This document shows, piece after piece, positions 1-7,571 of a DNA stretch of 64,000 bases (the stretch's first letter is position 1; each line of letters opens with the position of its first letter). The position numbers and the translations under genes were made by a program. This stretch comes from Pseudomonadota bacterium (lineage in GTDB: Bacteria; Pseudomonadota; Alphaproteobacteria; Rhodobacterales; Rhodobacteraceae), in the NCBI GenBank assembly GCA_038533575.1, contig JBCAYL010000001.1, positions 400,226-464,225 on the forward strand, read 5' to 3'. The notes beneath the pieces are model-generated. The model was not told the origin of the DNA. It made no database searches and was given only the letters and a program-made list of their open reading frames with translations.

Positions 1-1221
1 CCCAGCCTCAACAGCCAGTTTTCGCGGGCCGAGCGTGTCGAGATCCAATCCGCCCTTGCCAACCAGGGCTATGCGATCGGCACCATCGACGGCATTCTCG
101 GCCAGAACAGCCGGCGCGTGATCGGTCAGTGGCAGGCGAGCCGGGGTGAGGCGCAGACCGGGCAGTTGACCCGAGCGCAATACGTGGCACTCGTGAGTGG
201 TGCCGCCGGGGCACCCGTGACCTTCGCGGCGCGCCCGCTCAACCGCAACGAGGTCGTGCTGCTGCAGGAAGGGCTCCAGCGCCTCGGCTACTATCGCGGT
301 GGCATCGACGGCCAGCAGGGCCCCGGCACACGGGGCGGCACGACGGCCTTTCTGGCGTCCCAAGGCTTCGCCCAAGGGCAGCTGACCCCGGTCCAGACGC
401 TCGTGCTTGCACGGCAGGCGGCGGGGCTCGGGTCTCCGACCTACTTGCAGACCGAGGCCTCGGGGCAGATGGCCGCCTCTCCCTTCGGCGCGCCGCAGCA
501 GCAATCGCCATTCGGTTCAGCGCCCACGCAGCAAGCGACTTTCGGAGCCGCGCCGCAAGCGGGGTTTGGAACGCCTCAGCAAGGGTTCGGGGCGCCACAG
601 GGAGGCCAGCAGGCCCTCTTCGGCGCGCCTCAACAGCAGCAGGGCACATTCGGCGCCGTAGTACCACAGCAAGGGCAGCAGGCCGTGTTCGGCGCGGTGC
701 CTCAGCAAGGCGGCTTCGGGACTCCACAACAGGGGCAGCAGGCGGCCTTCGGCACAGTGCCCCAGCAGGGCGGCTTCGGCGCAACGCAACAAGGCGGGCA
801 GCAGCCGGTCTTCGGCGCAGCACCGCCCGCTCAAATGCAGCAGGGCACATTCGGTGTTCCTCAGGGGCAGCAGGCCGGGACGTTTGGCACCGGCCAGGCT
901 CCTGTGCAGCAGACCTTCGGCGTGGCGCCGCAGGCACAGGGTAATCAGTTTGCCCCGCAAGGCGGCCAACTGAACGCGCAGCCTCCGATGCAGCAGCAAG
1001 CTCCGGCATCGACCCTCGATATCTTCAGCGGTGGTGGCGCGGGGCAACAGCCCGCGCCCGCAGCGCCGGCACCTGCTGTCCCGCAATCGACCGCGCCCCA
1101 GATCCTCGTGGGCGGTCAGGCCGGGGCGGGTGTGCAGCAGCCGGTCTTTGGAGCGCCGGCGACGGGGGGTGTCCCCGAGCAGCCCACGGGGCAAATGCTC
1201 TTCGCGCCGCCGAGCAATTGA
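1..1221 (+). CDS. Peptidoglycan-binding-like protein with FG/Gln-rich tail (5' partial)
   Basis: The reading frame is open from base 1, so the N-terminus lies outside the window; 406 residues are visible. Residues about 8-60 and 80-135 resemble two PGBD1-type peptidoglycan-binding repeats (IDGILGQNSRRVIGQWQ; LQRLGYYRGGIDG). From about residue 160 the protein turns low-complexity, rich in Gln, Gly, Pro and Ala with almost no charged residues, and carries about 16 Phe-Gly dipeptides spaced roughly 8-20 residues apart (FGAPQQ, VFGAVPQQGG). PGBD repeats usually point to an envelope or periplasmic location. The tail looks intrinsically disordered and its role is unknown. No catalytic domain is visible, but one could precede base 1. 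The gene ends at a strong terminator. Confidence 0.75.
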   Translation, partial: PSLNSQFSRAERVEIQSALANQGYAIGTIDGILGQNSRRVIGQWQASRGEAQTGQLTRAQYVALVSGAAGAPVTFAARPLNRNEVVLLQEGLQRLGYYRGGIDGQQGPGTRGGTTAFLASQGFAQGQLTPVQTLVLARQAAGLGSPTYLQTEASGQMAASPFGAPQQQSPFGSAPTQQATFGAAPQAGFGTPQQGFGAPQGGQQALFGAPQQQQGTFGAVVPQQGQQAVFGAVPQQGGFGTPQQGQQAAFGTVPQQGGFGATQQGGQQPVFGAAPPAQMQQGTFGVPQGQQAGTFGTGQAPVQQTFGVAPQAQGNQFAPQGGQLNAQPPMQQQAPASTLDIFSGGGAGQQPAPAAPAPAVPQSTAPQILVGGQAGAGVQQPVFGAPATGGVPEQPTGQMLFAPPSN

Positions 1222-1238
1222 TCTTTCCTTAAAGCTTG

Positions 1239-1267
1239 AAAAGCGCCGCCACCGAGCGGCGCTTTTT
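1239..1267. terminator. Bidirectional rho-independent terminator
   Basis: An 11-bp stem (1239-1249 with 1256-1266) and a 6-nt loop, with an A-run on the left and a T-run on the right. It works in both directions, ending the FG-repeat gene (+) that stops at 1221 and the secreted-protein gene (-) that stops at 1272. Confidence 0.85.
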
Positions 1268-1271
1268 CCTT

Positions 1272-2630
1272 TCAGCCGTCTTGGCCTGCGGCGGCCGGGG
1301 CCGGCGCCGCGTCTTCAACGAGGGGCGCTGCTGGAGCTGCAGGTGCCGCGGGTTCGTTGGAGGCCACTGGTTCTGGCTCGAAGCTACCCCTGAAGGGGAC
1401 AGCGGGGGAGGTCGTCCATCCACGCTGGGGCACGTTCTCTAGAATCTTGAGTGTGCCACGGAAGCGCTGCTGCCCCACGCCTTCCACGCCCAAATCCACC
1501 TTTCCGAACACGGTCGCGTAGCGCGTCGTGGGCGTTTCATCTCCCCAGTAAGGAAGAAGGCCGGGCAATTCAGCGTTATACCCCGGCAACTCAAGCCGCA
1601 GGATGAAGGACGAGTGTCCCACCGCGGCCGTGCCGGATAGCGGAACGCTGGACACGGGCGCGAAGCCTGTGGCCGCCTGCGTGCGGGTTCCCGTCCCCAC
1701 GGCGCGAAAATCCTGCTGCTCGAAGTTGATGGTGGCCGCGAGGGATATCGAGGAGGCTCGCAGCTTCATGGGCGTTGTGATGTCGAGGCGCGGCGCACCG
1801 CCGACCTGCGGATGGCGGAACTCGAGGATCCGCACCACCGAGGAGGCCGACAGGCCGAAGAGCGTCGCGTCTGTTGGGAAGGCCTGGATCTTGTACTCGC
1901 CGTTGTTGGCCGCCACGAATTGGTAGCTGACGATCGCAAACAGATCGCGCCCGAAGGTCTCGAATATCGTCCGCGCGTCGCTGGCGGGCAGTTGTAATTT
2001 GTCGGGGAACGGAAAGCTGGGCGCGTTGGGTCGGATATTCTCATCGACGACCGTGAAGCGCCAGGGGAAGGCCTCGGCGTCCACAGGCGTCCCTTGGAAG
2101 ATCTGGCGCGCGCAGTTGCTGGGCGTCGTTCTCCCGTTCGTGGCGGAAATGTTGCTGCCAAGGCCTGCGTCGAGCCCACGCACGCGCTGGATCGGGAGCG
2201 TCTGGGTTTCGAAGACGTACTGCCCGGTATCGATCCCGAAATGCCGGTCGTAGCGCTGCGATAGGCGGGCCGAGGAGATGATCCCCGCAAGCGCCTGCTG
2301 GTACTGGAAGACCCCGTTGAAGAAGTCATTGCGCTCGAATTCATTGGCAAACGCCCGGTCGCACCTGATGCCATCGGCGGTGGACAGGAGGTAGGCGATG
2401 AAATTGACGTAGAAATTGGGATCCTGAAAGCGCTGGGGATTGGCCTGGATCCAGGCATAGAGCGCACGGGGATAGGGCGCCTGCAGGTTTTGCGAGCGCG
2501 CGAGCCCGAGGATATCGAGCTTTGTCGCGAACCCGCTCCCGGTCGGGGCCTGTTGTGCGCTGGAGGGTGTCGAGGCACCTCCCACGGCCATGAACGCCGC
2601 GCAAATCAATCCGAAAACAAATCTCATCAT
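1272..2630 (-). CDS. Secreted protein of unknown function
   Basis: 452 residues. The N-terminus (MMRFVFGLICAAFMAVGG, then ...SSAQQ) is a clear Sec signal peptide with a likely cleavage after the SSA region, so the mature protein is probably periplasmic or exported. I do not recognise the family. The central part is an ordinary globular-looking sequence; the last 35 residues or so are rich in Pro, Ala and Glu. Cys residues are few (one in IRCDRAF, one in SNCARQ) and could form a single disulfide. The gene stands alone: the upstream neighbour is divergent and the downstream neighbour convergent across the shared terminator. Confidence 0.7.
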   Translation of the reverse strand: MMRFVFGLICAAFMAVGGASTPSSAQQAPTGSGFATKLDILGLARSQNLQAPYPRALYAWIQANPQRFQDPNFYVNFIAYLLSTADGIRCDRAFANEFERNDFFNGVFQYQQALAGIISSARLSQRYDRHFGIDTGQYVFETQTLPIQRVRGLDAGLGSNISATNGRTTPSNCARQIFQGTPVDAEAFPWRFTVVDENIRPNAPSFPFPDKLQLPASDARTIFETFGRDLFAIVSYQFVAANNGEYKIQAFPTDATLFGLSASSVVRILEFRHPQVGGAPRLDITTPMKLRASSISLAATINFEQQDFRAVGTGTRTQAATGFAPVSSVPLSGTAAVGHSSFILRLELPGYNAELPGLLPYWGDETPTTRYATVFGKVDLGVEGVGQQRFRGTLKILENVPQRGWTTSPAVPFRGSFEPEPVASNEPAAPAAPAAPLVEDAAPAPAAAGQDG

Positions 2631-2952
2631 CGAAGCATCACCCCGCAGCCTGGGCTGCTAAACGTGTCTTAAAAATCGCTTGGATAAGCTTAGACAGGGG
2701 CGTCGCCGCGGCGCAACGAATTTGAGCCTCGCAGTGGGATCCGAGGCGTCGAAAACGGGGATGGCGTGATCGGCTGGAGCACGACTGAGCCGGGATCATG
2801 GAGAGCTCATCGATGGACGCGGGCAGCCGTTCTGCGGCCGAGTGCCGACTGCCCTTTGTCCCGCAACTCGTCATTGCCGACGACGGCCCGAATGAAGGCT
2901 TGGTGTGACGGCGAGGAATATGTATACAACTTGCATACAATTTAGTGCACCC
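2631..2952. other. Intergenic region between divergent genes (322 bp)
   Basis: This holds the promoters of the leftward secreted-protein gene and the rightward GntR operon. The only structure I can support is the 19-bp palindrome at 2921-2939. Open frames here on the minus strand have no recognisable domains and look like chance frames. GTG at 2905 and ATG at 2920 are in frame with the GntR gene but would place the operator inside the coding sequence. Confidence 0.6.
2921..2939. promoter_or_regulatory. Probable GntR operator (19-bp imperfect palindrome)
   Basis: The sequence tgtatacaacttgcataca reads TGTATRCAA-S-TTGYATACA, a near-perfect inverted repeat 13 bp before the preferred GntR start at 2953. 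AT-rich TTGTATACAA-like palindromes are typical sites for FadR/VanR-type GntR regulators, so autoregulation of the gene and the following operon is likely. Confidence 0.65.
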
Positions 2953-3657
2953 ATGCCCAAGACCAACAAAGCCGACTGCCTGAAAGATCTGCGCCTGCGC
3001 GTTTTGTCCACCGATCTCGCGCCGGGGCTCGACCTCGACGAGGTCGCGCTTTCCGCGCGGTATGGCATGTCGCGGACGCCCCTGCGGGAGGTCCTTCAAC
3101 GATTACAGGGGGAGGGGTACGTCGTCATAAGCGAGAACCGGGGCGCGAAAGTGGCCTCCATGGATCTCGCTGTCTTGCGGACGTTCTTCCAGACCGCCCC
3201 GATGGTCTATGCCAACATCGCGCGGCTGGCTGCCGAGAACCGTACGACGCGCCAGCTCGAGGCGCTGAAGGCCACGCAGGCCCGCTTCACCGCGGCGACG
3301 CTGGAGGAGGATCCGGCCGAGGCCGCCATTGCCAATCACGATTTCCACGCATTGATCGGCAACATGGCCCACAATCCCTACCTCTCGGCGGCGCTCGCCC
3401 GCCTCCAGATCGATCACACCCGGATGAGCCAGACGTTCTACCGGCCCGCCGCCCCGTCGGAGGCGCGCATGGTGCGCCGGGCGGTCGCGCAGCACGCTGC
3501 GATGATCGCGGCTATCGCAGCGCAGGACTCGGAGATGGTGGTCGATCTCACGCTCCAGCACTGGGATCTGAGCCGGGATCGCATGGAAGAGTTCGTCCGG
3601 CCGGACCCGCTACCCGTGGACCTGCCCGCACCCAAGGATGACGGCCATGCAGTTTGA
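2953..3657 (+). CDS. GntR-family (FCD-type) transcriptional regulator
   Basis: 234 residues from ATG 2953 (MPKTNKADCL). This start is chosen because the in-frame GTG at 2905 lies upstream of the operator palindrome; no strong ribosome-binding site supports either. Residues 5-70 form the winged helix-turn-helix (SARYGMSRTPLREVLQRL is the classic recognition-helix region). The C-terminal helical FCD domain keeps likely metal ligands (NHDFHALIGNMAHNP, a later QHAAM and TLQHWD). It overlaps the DapA-family gene by 11 bp, so it is probably the local regulator of the 3.6-8.9 kb operon and responds to that pathway's substrate or intermediate. Confidence 0.88.
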   Translation: MPKTNKADCLKDLRLRVLSTDLAPGLDLDEVALSARYGMSRTPLREVLQRLQGEGYVVISENRGAKVASMDLAVLRTFFQTAPMVYANIARLAAENRTTRQLEALKATQARFTAATLEEDPAEAAIANHDFHALIGNMAHNPYLSAALARLQIDHTRMSQTFYRPAAPSEARMVRRAVAQHAAMIAAIAAQDSEMVVDLTLQHWDLSRDRMEEFVRPDPLPVDLPAPKDDGHAV

Positions 3658-4555
3658 AGGCATCTACACCCCGCTGGTGACGCCTTATCGCGCGGATTTC
3701 TCTCTCGACGAGGCGGCGCTGGCGCGGATTGTGGAGCACCTCGTCGGCGCGGGGGTGCATGGGATCATCGTGGCCGGGACGACAGGCGAATACTACGCGC
3801 AGTCCAGCGAGGAACGCATCGACATGATGGCCCGCTGCAGGGCGCTCATCGCAGGGCGCGTCCCGATGATCGTGGGCACGGGCGCGATCCGGACGGAAGA
3901 CAGCATCGCCTACGCCCGCGCCGCCCGCGAGATCGGCGCGGACGCGCTCCTCGTCGCCACGCCGCCCTATGCCTATCCGACGGGCCGGGAAATCGCGCTC
4001 CATGCTCTGGCCGTGGACCGGGCAGCAAACCTCCCCGTCATGCTCTACAATTATCCCGGGCGCATGAGCGTGAACATGGATGAGGCCTGCCTCGACCGGC
4101 TCGGACGGTCGCCGAATTTCCGCGCGATCAAGGAAAGCTCGGGCGACCCGAACCGTCTGCACATGCTCGCGCGCGACTATCCGCAGATCGCGCTGTCCTG
4201 CGGGATGGACGACCAGGCGCTCGAGTTCTTTGCCTGGGGCGCGCGCAGTTGGGTCTGCGCCGGGTCAAACTTCGCGCCCGAGGCGCATATCGCGCTCTAC
4301 GAAGCCTGCGCGGTGGAAGGCGATTTCGCCAAGGGCCGTGCCATCATGTCGGCCATGCTGCCGCTCATGCGCGTGCTCGAGCAGGGCGGCAAGTTCGTGC
4401 AATGCATCAAGTACGGGCTCACGATGCGTGGCATCGAGGCCGGGCCGCCGCGCCGGCCGCTTCAGCCGCTCAACAAGGACGACAAACGCGAACTCGCCGA
4501 GGTGATCCGCACCATGGACACCGCCATCGCACATATCATGGGGAGCGCCCAATGA
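3647..4555 (+). CDS. Dihydrodipicolinate synthase (DapA)/N-acetylneuraminate lyase family enzyme
   Basis: 302 residues. ATG 3647 is preferred over ATG 3638 because AAGGA at 3634-3638 is correctly spaced only for 3647, giving the family-typical start MQFEGIYTPLVTPY. The protein has the (beta/alpha)8 Schiff-base lyase signatures: GTTGE for pyruvate carboxylate binding (about residues 44-48), the catalytic Tyr in LYNYPGR, and the Schiff-base Lys in FRAIKESSGD. The family includes true DapA, sugar-acid dehydratases, 4-hydroxy-2-oxoglutarate aldolase and the pyrroline-4-hydroxy-2-carboxylate deaminase of hydroxyproline catabolism. Linkage to a GntR regulator, an aldehyde dehydrogenase and an amine oxidase argues for a catabolic role rather than lysine synthesis. 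The precise substrate cannot be read from sequence. Confidence 0.85.
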   Translation: MQFEGIYTPLVTPYRADFSLDEAALARIVEHLVGAGVHGIIVAGTTGEYYAQSSEERIDMMARCRALIAGRVPMIVGTGAIRTEDSIAYARAAREIGADALLVATPPYAYPTGREIALHALAVDRAANLPVMLYNYPGRMSVNMDEACLDRLGRSPNFRAIKESSGDPNRLHMLARDYPQIALSCGMDDQALEFFAWGARSWVCAGSNFAPEAHIALYEACAVEGDFAKGRAIMSAMLPLMRVLEQGGKFVQCIKYGLTMRGIEAGPPRRPLQPLNKDDKRELAEVIRTMDTAIAHIMGSAQ

Positions 4556-6024
4556 CCGATCTCTTGACCCACGGGGAATACCGGGCCCTAGCGCAGAGCC
4601 TCGACCTGCCGCGGAGCCCGTTCATCGACGGCAAGTTCCAGCGGGGACGCGGGCCCATGATGGCGACGCTCAACCCGGCGACGGGCGAGGAGATCACGAC
4701 GATCGCGACCGCGAGCGCGGCGGACGTGGACCTCGCCGTCGCCAAGGCGCGGGAGGCCTTCGACCAGGGGCTATGGTCAAAGCGCGATCCCGAGGCGCGC
4801 AAGGACGTGCTCATCCGCCTCTGCAAGCTCCTGACGCGCGAGCGTCGTGCGTTGGCGGTGATGGAAAGCGTGGAGTCCGGGAAGCCGATCCTCGATTGCG
4901 AGACCATCGACCTACCCGAGACAATCCATTGCCTGAAGTGGCACGCGGAGGCCATCGACAAGCTCTACGACCAGACCGCGCCCACTGGCGACGGGGCGCT
5001 CGGGATCATCGTGCGTGAGCCCATCGGCGTCGTCGCGGCCATCCTGCCATGGAATTTCCCGCTGATGATGCTCGCCTGGAAGATCGGGCCGGCCCTGGCA
5101 GCGGGATGCTCCGTGATCGTGAAACCCGCCGAGCAGACGAGCCTCACGGCGCTTCGCGTGGCCGAACTTGCCCATGAGGCCGGCGTGCCGCGCGGCGTCC
5201 TACAGGTGCTCCCGGGCGATGGTCCCACCGTGGGCGAGCCGCTGGGGCGCCATGGGCATGTCGACATGGTGAGCTTCACGGGCTCGACGGATACGGGGCG
5301 GCTCTTTCTCAAGCATGCCGCCGAGAGCAACCTGAAGAAGGTCGTCCTCGAATGCGGTGGCAAGAACCCGGCGGTCGTTTTCGACGACGCCGAGAACCTC
5401 GACCATGTCGCCGGGCACATCGTGAACGCAGCCTTCTGGAACGCGGGGCAGAACTGCTCGGCGACCTCACGCCTCATCGTCCACCGAGACGTGAAACCAG
5501 CGCTCATGGCGCGCATCGAGGCGTGGCTGCGGGACTGGCGGGTGGGAGATCCGCTCGATCCGGCAACCCATATCGGCGCCCTCATCGATGCCAGCCACTG
5601 TGCGAAGGTCCGCGGCTATCTGGGCGGAGACGGGGACGGGCCTTTCGTGGCGCCCGTGATCCTCGAGGCCACGCCATCGGATGCCGTGGCGCGTGAGGAA
5701 ATCTTCGGCCCGGTCCTGAGTGTCATCGAGGTGGCCAGCAACGACGAGGCGGTGCAGGTCGCCAACGATACGTCCTACGGACTGGCGGCGTCCGTTTTTT
5801 CGGGGGGCGGGCGTAACGCGCTCCGCGCGGCCCGCGATCTTCGCGCCGGGACCGTCACCGTGAACTGTTACGGAGAGGGCAGCATCGCGACGCCTTTCGG
5901 CGGCTACAAGCAATCGGGCTTCGGCGGGCGCGACAACGGCCTTCACGCCCATGACCAGTACACCGAAGTCAAAACGATCTGGATCGACCTGACCGATCCC
6001 GCCGACGGGGACGTCCTTTCATGA
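4552..6024 (+). CDS. NAD(P)-dependent aldehyde dehydrogenase, PuuC-like
   Basis: 490 residues from ATG 4552, overlapping the previous stop (ATGA) with GGGGAG upstream. A longer in-frame opening runs back to 4249 but lies inside the DapA-family gene. Visible hallmarks are ILPWNFPLMM, FTGSTDTGR for cofactor binding, the general-base Glu in VVLECGGKNP, the nucleophilic Cys in NAGQNCSATSRL, EEIFGPVL, and a C-terminus (FGGYKQSG, YTEVKTIWIDL) close to gamma-glutamyl-aminobutyraldehyde dehydrogenase PuuC. Between GALIDASH and FVAPVILE it is about 14 residues shorter than PuuC, removing a surface loop rather than catalytic residues. It probably oxidises an aldehyde released by the neighbouring lyase or oxidase to the acid. 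Confidence 0.9.
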   Translation: MTDLLTHGEYRALAQSLDLPRSPFIDGKFQRGRGPMMATLNPATGEEITTIATASAADVDLAVAKAREAFDQGLWSKRDPEARKDVLIRLCKLLTRERRALAVMESVESGKPILDCETIDLPETIHCLKWHAEAIDKLYDQTAPTGDGALGIIVREPIGVVAAILPWNFPLMMLAWKIGPALAAGCSVIVKPAEQTSLTALRVAELAHEAGVPRGVLQVLPGDGPTVGEPLGRHGHVDMVSFTGSTDTGRLFLKHAAESNLKKVVLECGGKNPAVVFDDAENLDHVAGHIVNAAFWNAGQNCSATSRLIVHRDVKPALMARIEAWLRDWRVGDPLDPATHIGALIDASHCAKVRGYLGGDGDGPFVAPVILEATPSDAVAREEIFGPVLSVIEVASNDEAVQVANDTSYGLAASVFSGGGRNALRAARDLRAGTVTVNCYGEGSIATPFGGYKQSGFGGRDNGLHAHDQYTEVKTIWIDLTDPADGDVLS

Positions 6025-7571
6025 GTGTCGATGCGGTGGGAACGGCCCGGCGCGGGCGGGGCGCGCGGCGCGCGGCGCGGCAGACGCGGGACATCACGAT
6101 GCTGCCCGCGCTCAAGCGCAAGCTGCCGCTCACTGAGCCGCTCAGCCCCGAGCAGGTAGAAAGGATCGACGCCGCCTCCATGGATATCCTGGAGACCGTC
6201 GGGGTCCAGTTCCGGGATCCGGTCGCGCTCGACGACTGGCGGCGGGCCGGGGCCAAGGTTTCGGGGGAGCGGGTCTATCTCGACCGGGGCCTCGTGCGCG
6301 AGCTCATCGCGACCATTCCAGAGCGCTTTACCATCCACGCACGCAACCCAGCCAATGCGCTGCCCTTCGGCGGCGATCACGCGATCTTCGTGCCGATGAC
6401 GGGCGCGCCCTACCTGCGCGATCTCGAGGATGTCCGCCGGAATCCTACGCTTGATGATCTCGCGAATTTCCACAAGCTCAGCCACATGCTGCCCGCGATC
6501 CATTCCAGCGCGCATCACATCGTCGAGCCGTTCGATCACCCGATCAGCCAGCGGCATCTGCGCATCACGTATTCGTCGATGAAGTACTCCGACAAGACCT
6601 TCATGGGCATGACGACGAGCCCGAAGAACGCGGAAGACGTCATCGCCATGGCTGCCATCCTCTTCGGTGACGACGTCATCGACAGTCACCCCGTCGTCAC
6701 CGGCAACTGCAATGGCAACTCGCCGCTCGTCTGGGATGAGACGATGCTCGGGGCCCTGCGTGCCTTCAGTCGGCGCAACCAGCCCGTGCTCTGCTCGCCC
6801 TTCGTGCTCGGCGGGGCCAACACGCCAGCGAGCGTGCCGGCCACCGTGGCACAGCTCAACGCCGAAGCGCTCAGCGCGCTGGCCTACACGCAGGTGATCC
6901 GCAAGGGCGCGCCGGCGATCTACGGCCATTACCTCTCCACCGTCAGCATGAAATCCGGCGCGCCCATGGCCGGGACGCCGGAGATCAGCTTGATGAATTT
7001 CATGATCGGGCAGATGGCGCGGCACTATGGCGTGCCCTGGCGCACCTCCAACACGCTCGGCGGCGCAAAGACCTTCGACGCGCAGGCAGGCTATGAGAGC
7101 GCGATGACGCTGAACGCCGTCCTGATGGCCGGGGCGAATTACATCTGGCATTCGGCCGGTTGGAACGAGGCCGGCATGCATTGCTCGATGGCGAAGTTCG
7201 TCGTGGATGCGGAGATGTGCGCCATGGGTTACCGGATGGCCGAGGGCGTCGATTGGACGGATTTCGAGGCCGCGCTCGCGGCGGTTGGCGATGTCGGGCC
7301 CGGCGGGCACTTTCTCGGGCATCCTCACCCGCTGGATCATTTCCAGAAGGCATTCTTCATGCCGGAGATGTTCGACAACAATTCCATCGAGCAGTGGCAG
7401 GCGGAAGGCGCCGTCGAGATCACAGCGCGCGCGCTGAGGCGGGCAAAGGCGCTCCTTGACGAGTACGAAGAGCCCAAGCTCGACGTGGCGACCGATGAGG
7501 CGCTGCGCGACTTTATCGCGCGCAGGGAGCGGGAGATCCCTGCCGCCGACGCGCTGAACCAGGACTATTGA
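6021..7571 (+). CDS. MttB-superfamily (trimethylamine/betaine) methyltransferase, non-pyrrolysine
   Basis: 516 residues, overlapping the ALDH stop (ATGA). After an Arg-rich N-terminus (GRGARRAARQ) comes the family beginning LPLTEPLSPEQVERID...SMDILETVGVQF and the TIM-barrel core (TGNCNGNSPLVWD, MAGTPEISLMNFM, WRTSNTLGGAKT), with a family-typical C-terminus (DEALRDFIARREREIP). There is no in-frame TAG, so it is not a pyrrolysine TMA methyltransferase. Characterised non-Pyl members (MtgB, MtpB, MtcB, MtyB) demethylate glycine betaine, proline betaine, carnitine or butyrobetaine, passing the methyl group to a corrinoid protein. No corrinoid protein or folate/CoM methyltransferase lies in this window, so any partner must be elsewhere. 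The neighbours suggest an N-methylated amino-acid-like substrate. Confidence 0.88.
   Translation: MSVDAVGTARRGRGARRAARQTRDITMLPALKRKLPLTEPLSPEQVERIDAASMDILETVGVQFRDPVALDDWRRAGAKVSGERVYLDRGLVRELIATIPERFTIHARNPANALPFGGDHAIFVPMTGAPYLRDLEDVRRNPTLDDLANFHKLSHMLPAIHSSAHHIVEPFDHPISQRHLRITYSSMKYSDKTFMGMTTSPKNAEDVIAMAAILFGDDVIDSHPVVTGNCNGNSPLVWDETMLGALRAFSRRNQPVLCSPFVLGGANTPASVPATVAQLNAEALSALAYTQVIRKGAPAIYGHYLSTVSMKSGAPMAGTPEISLMNFMIGQMARHYGVPWRTSNTLGGAKTFDAQAGYESAMTLNAVLMAGANYIWHSAGWNEAGMHCSMAKFVVDAEMCAMGYRMAEGVDWTDFEAALAAVGDVGPGGHFLGHPHPLDHFQKAFFMPEMFDNNSIEQWQAEGAVEITARALRRAKALLDEYEEPKLDVATDEALRDFIARREREIPAADALNQDY

Noticed and set aside
2638-3099. 153-codon minus-strand frame over the GntR gene and its promoter
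   Set aside because: It overlaps the regulator's DNA-binding domain and has no domain signatures.
5943-7340. 465-codon open frame antisense to the MttB-family gene
   Set aside because: His/Arg-rich composition without family motifs, typical of high-GC antisense frames; the sense frame is a clear family member.
6021-7571. Pyrrolysine (in-frame TAG) in the MttB-family gene
   Set aside because: The frame contains no internal TAG, so this is a non-Pyl family member.
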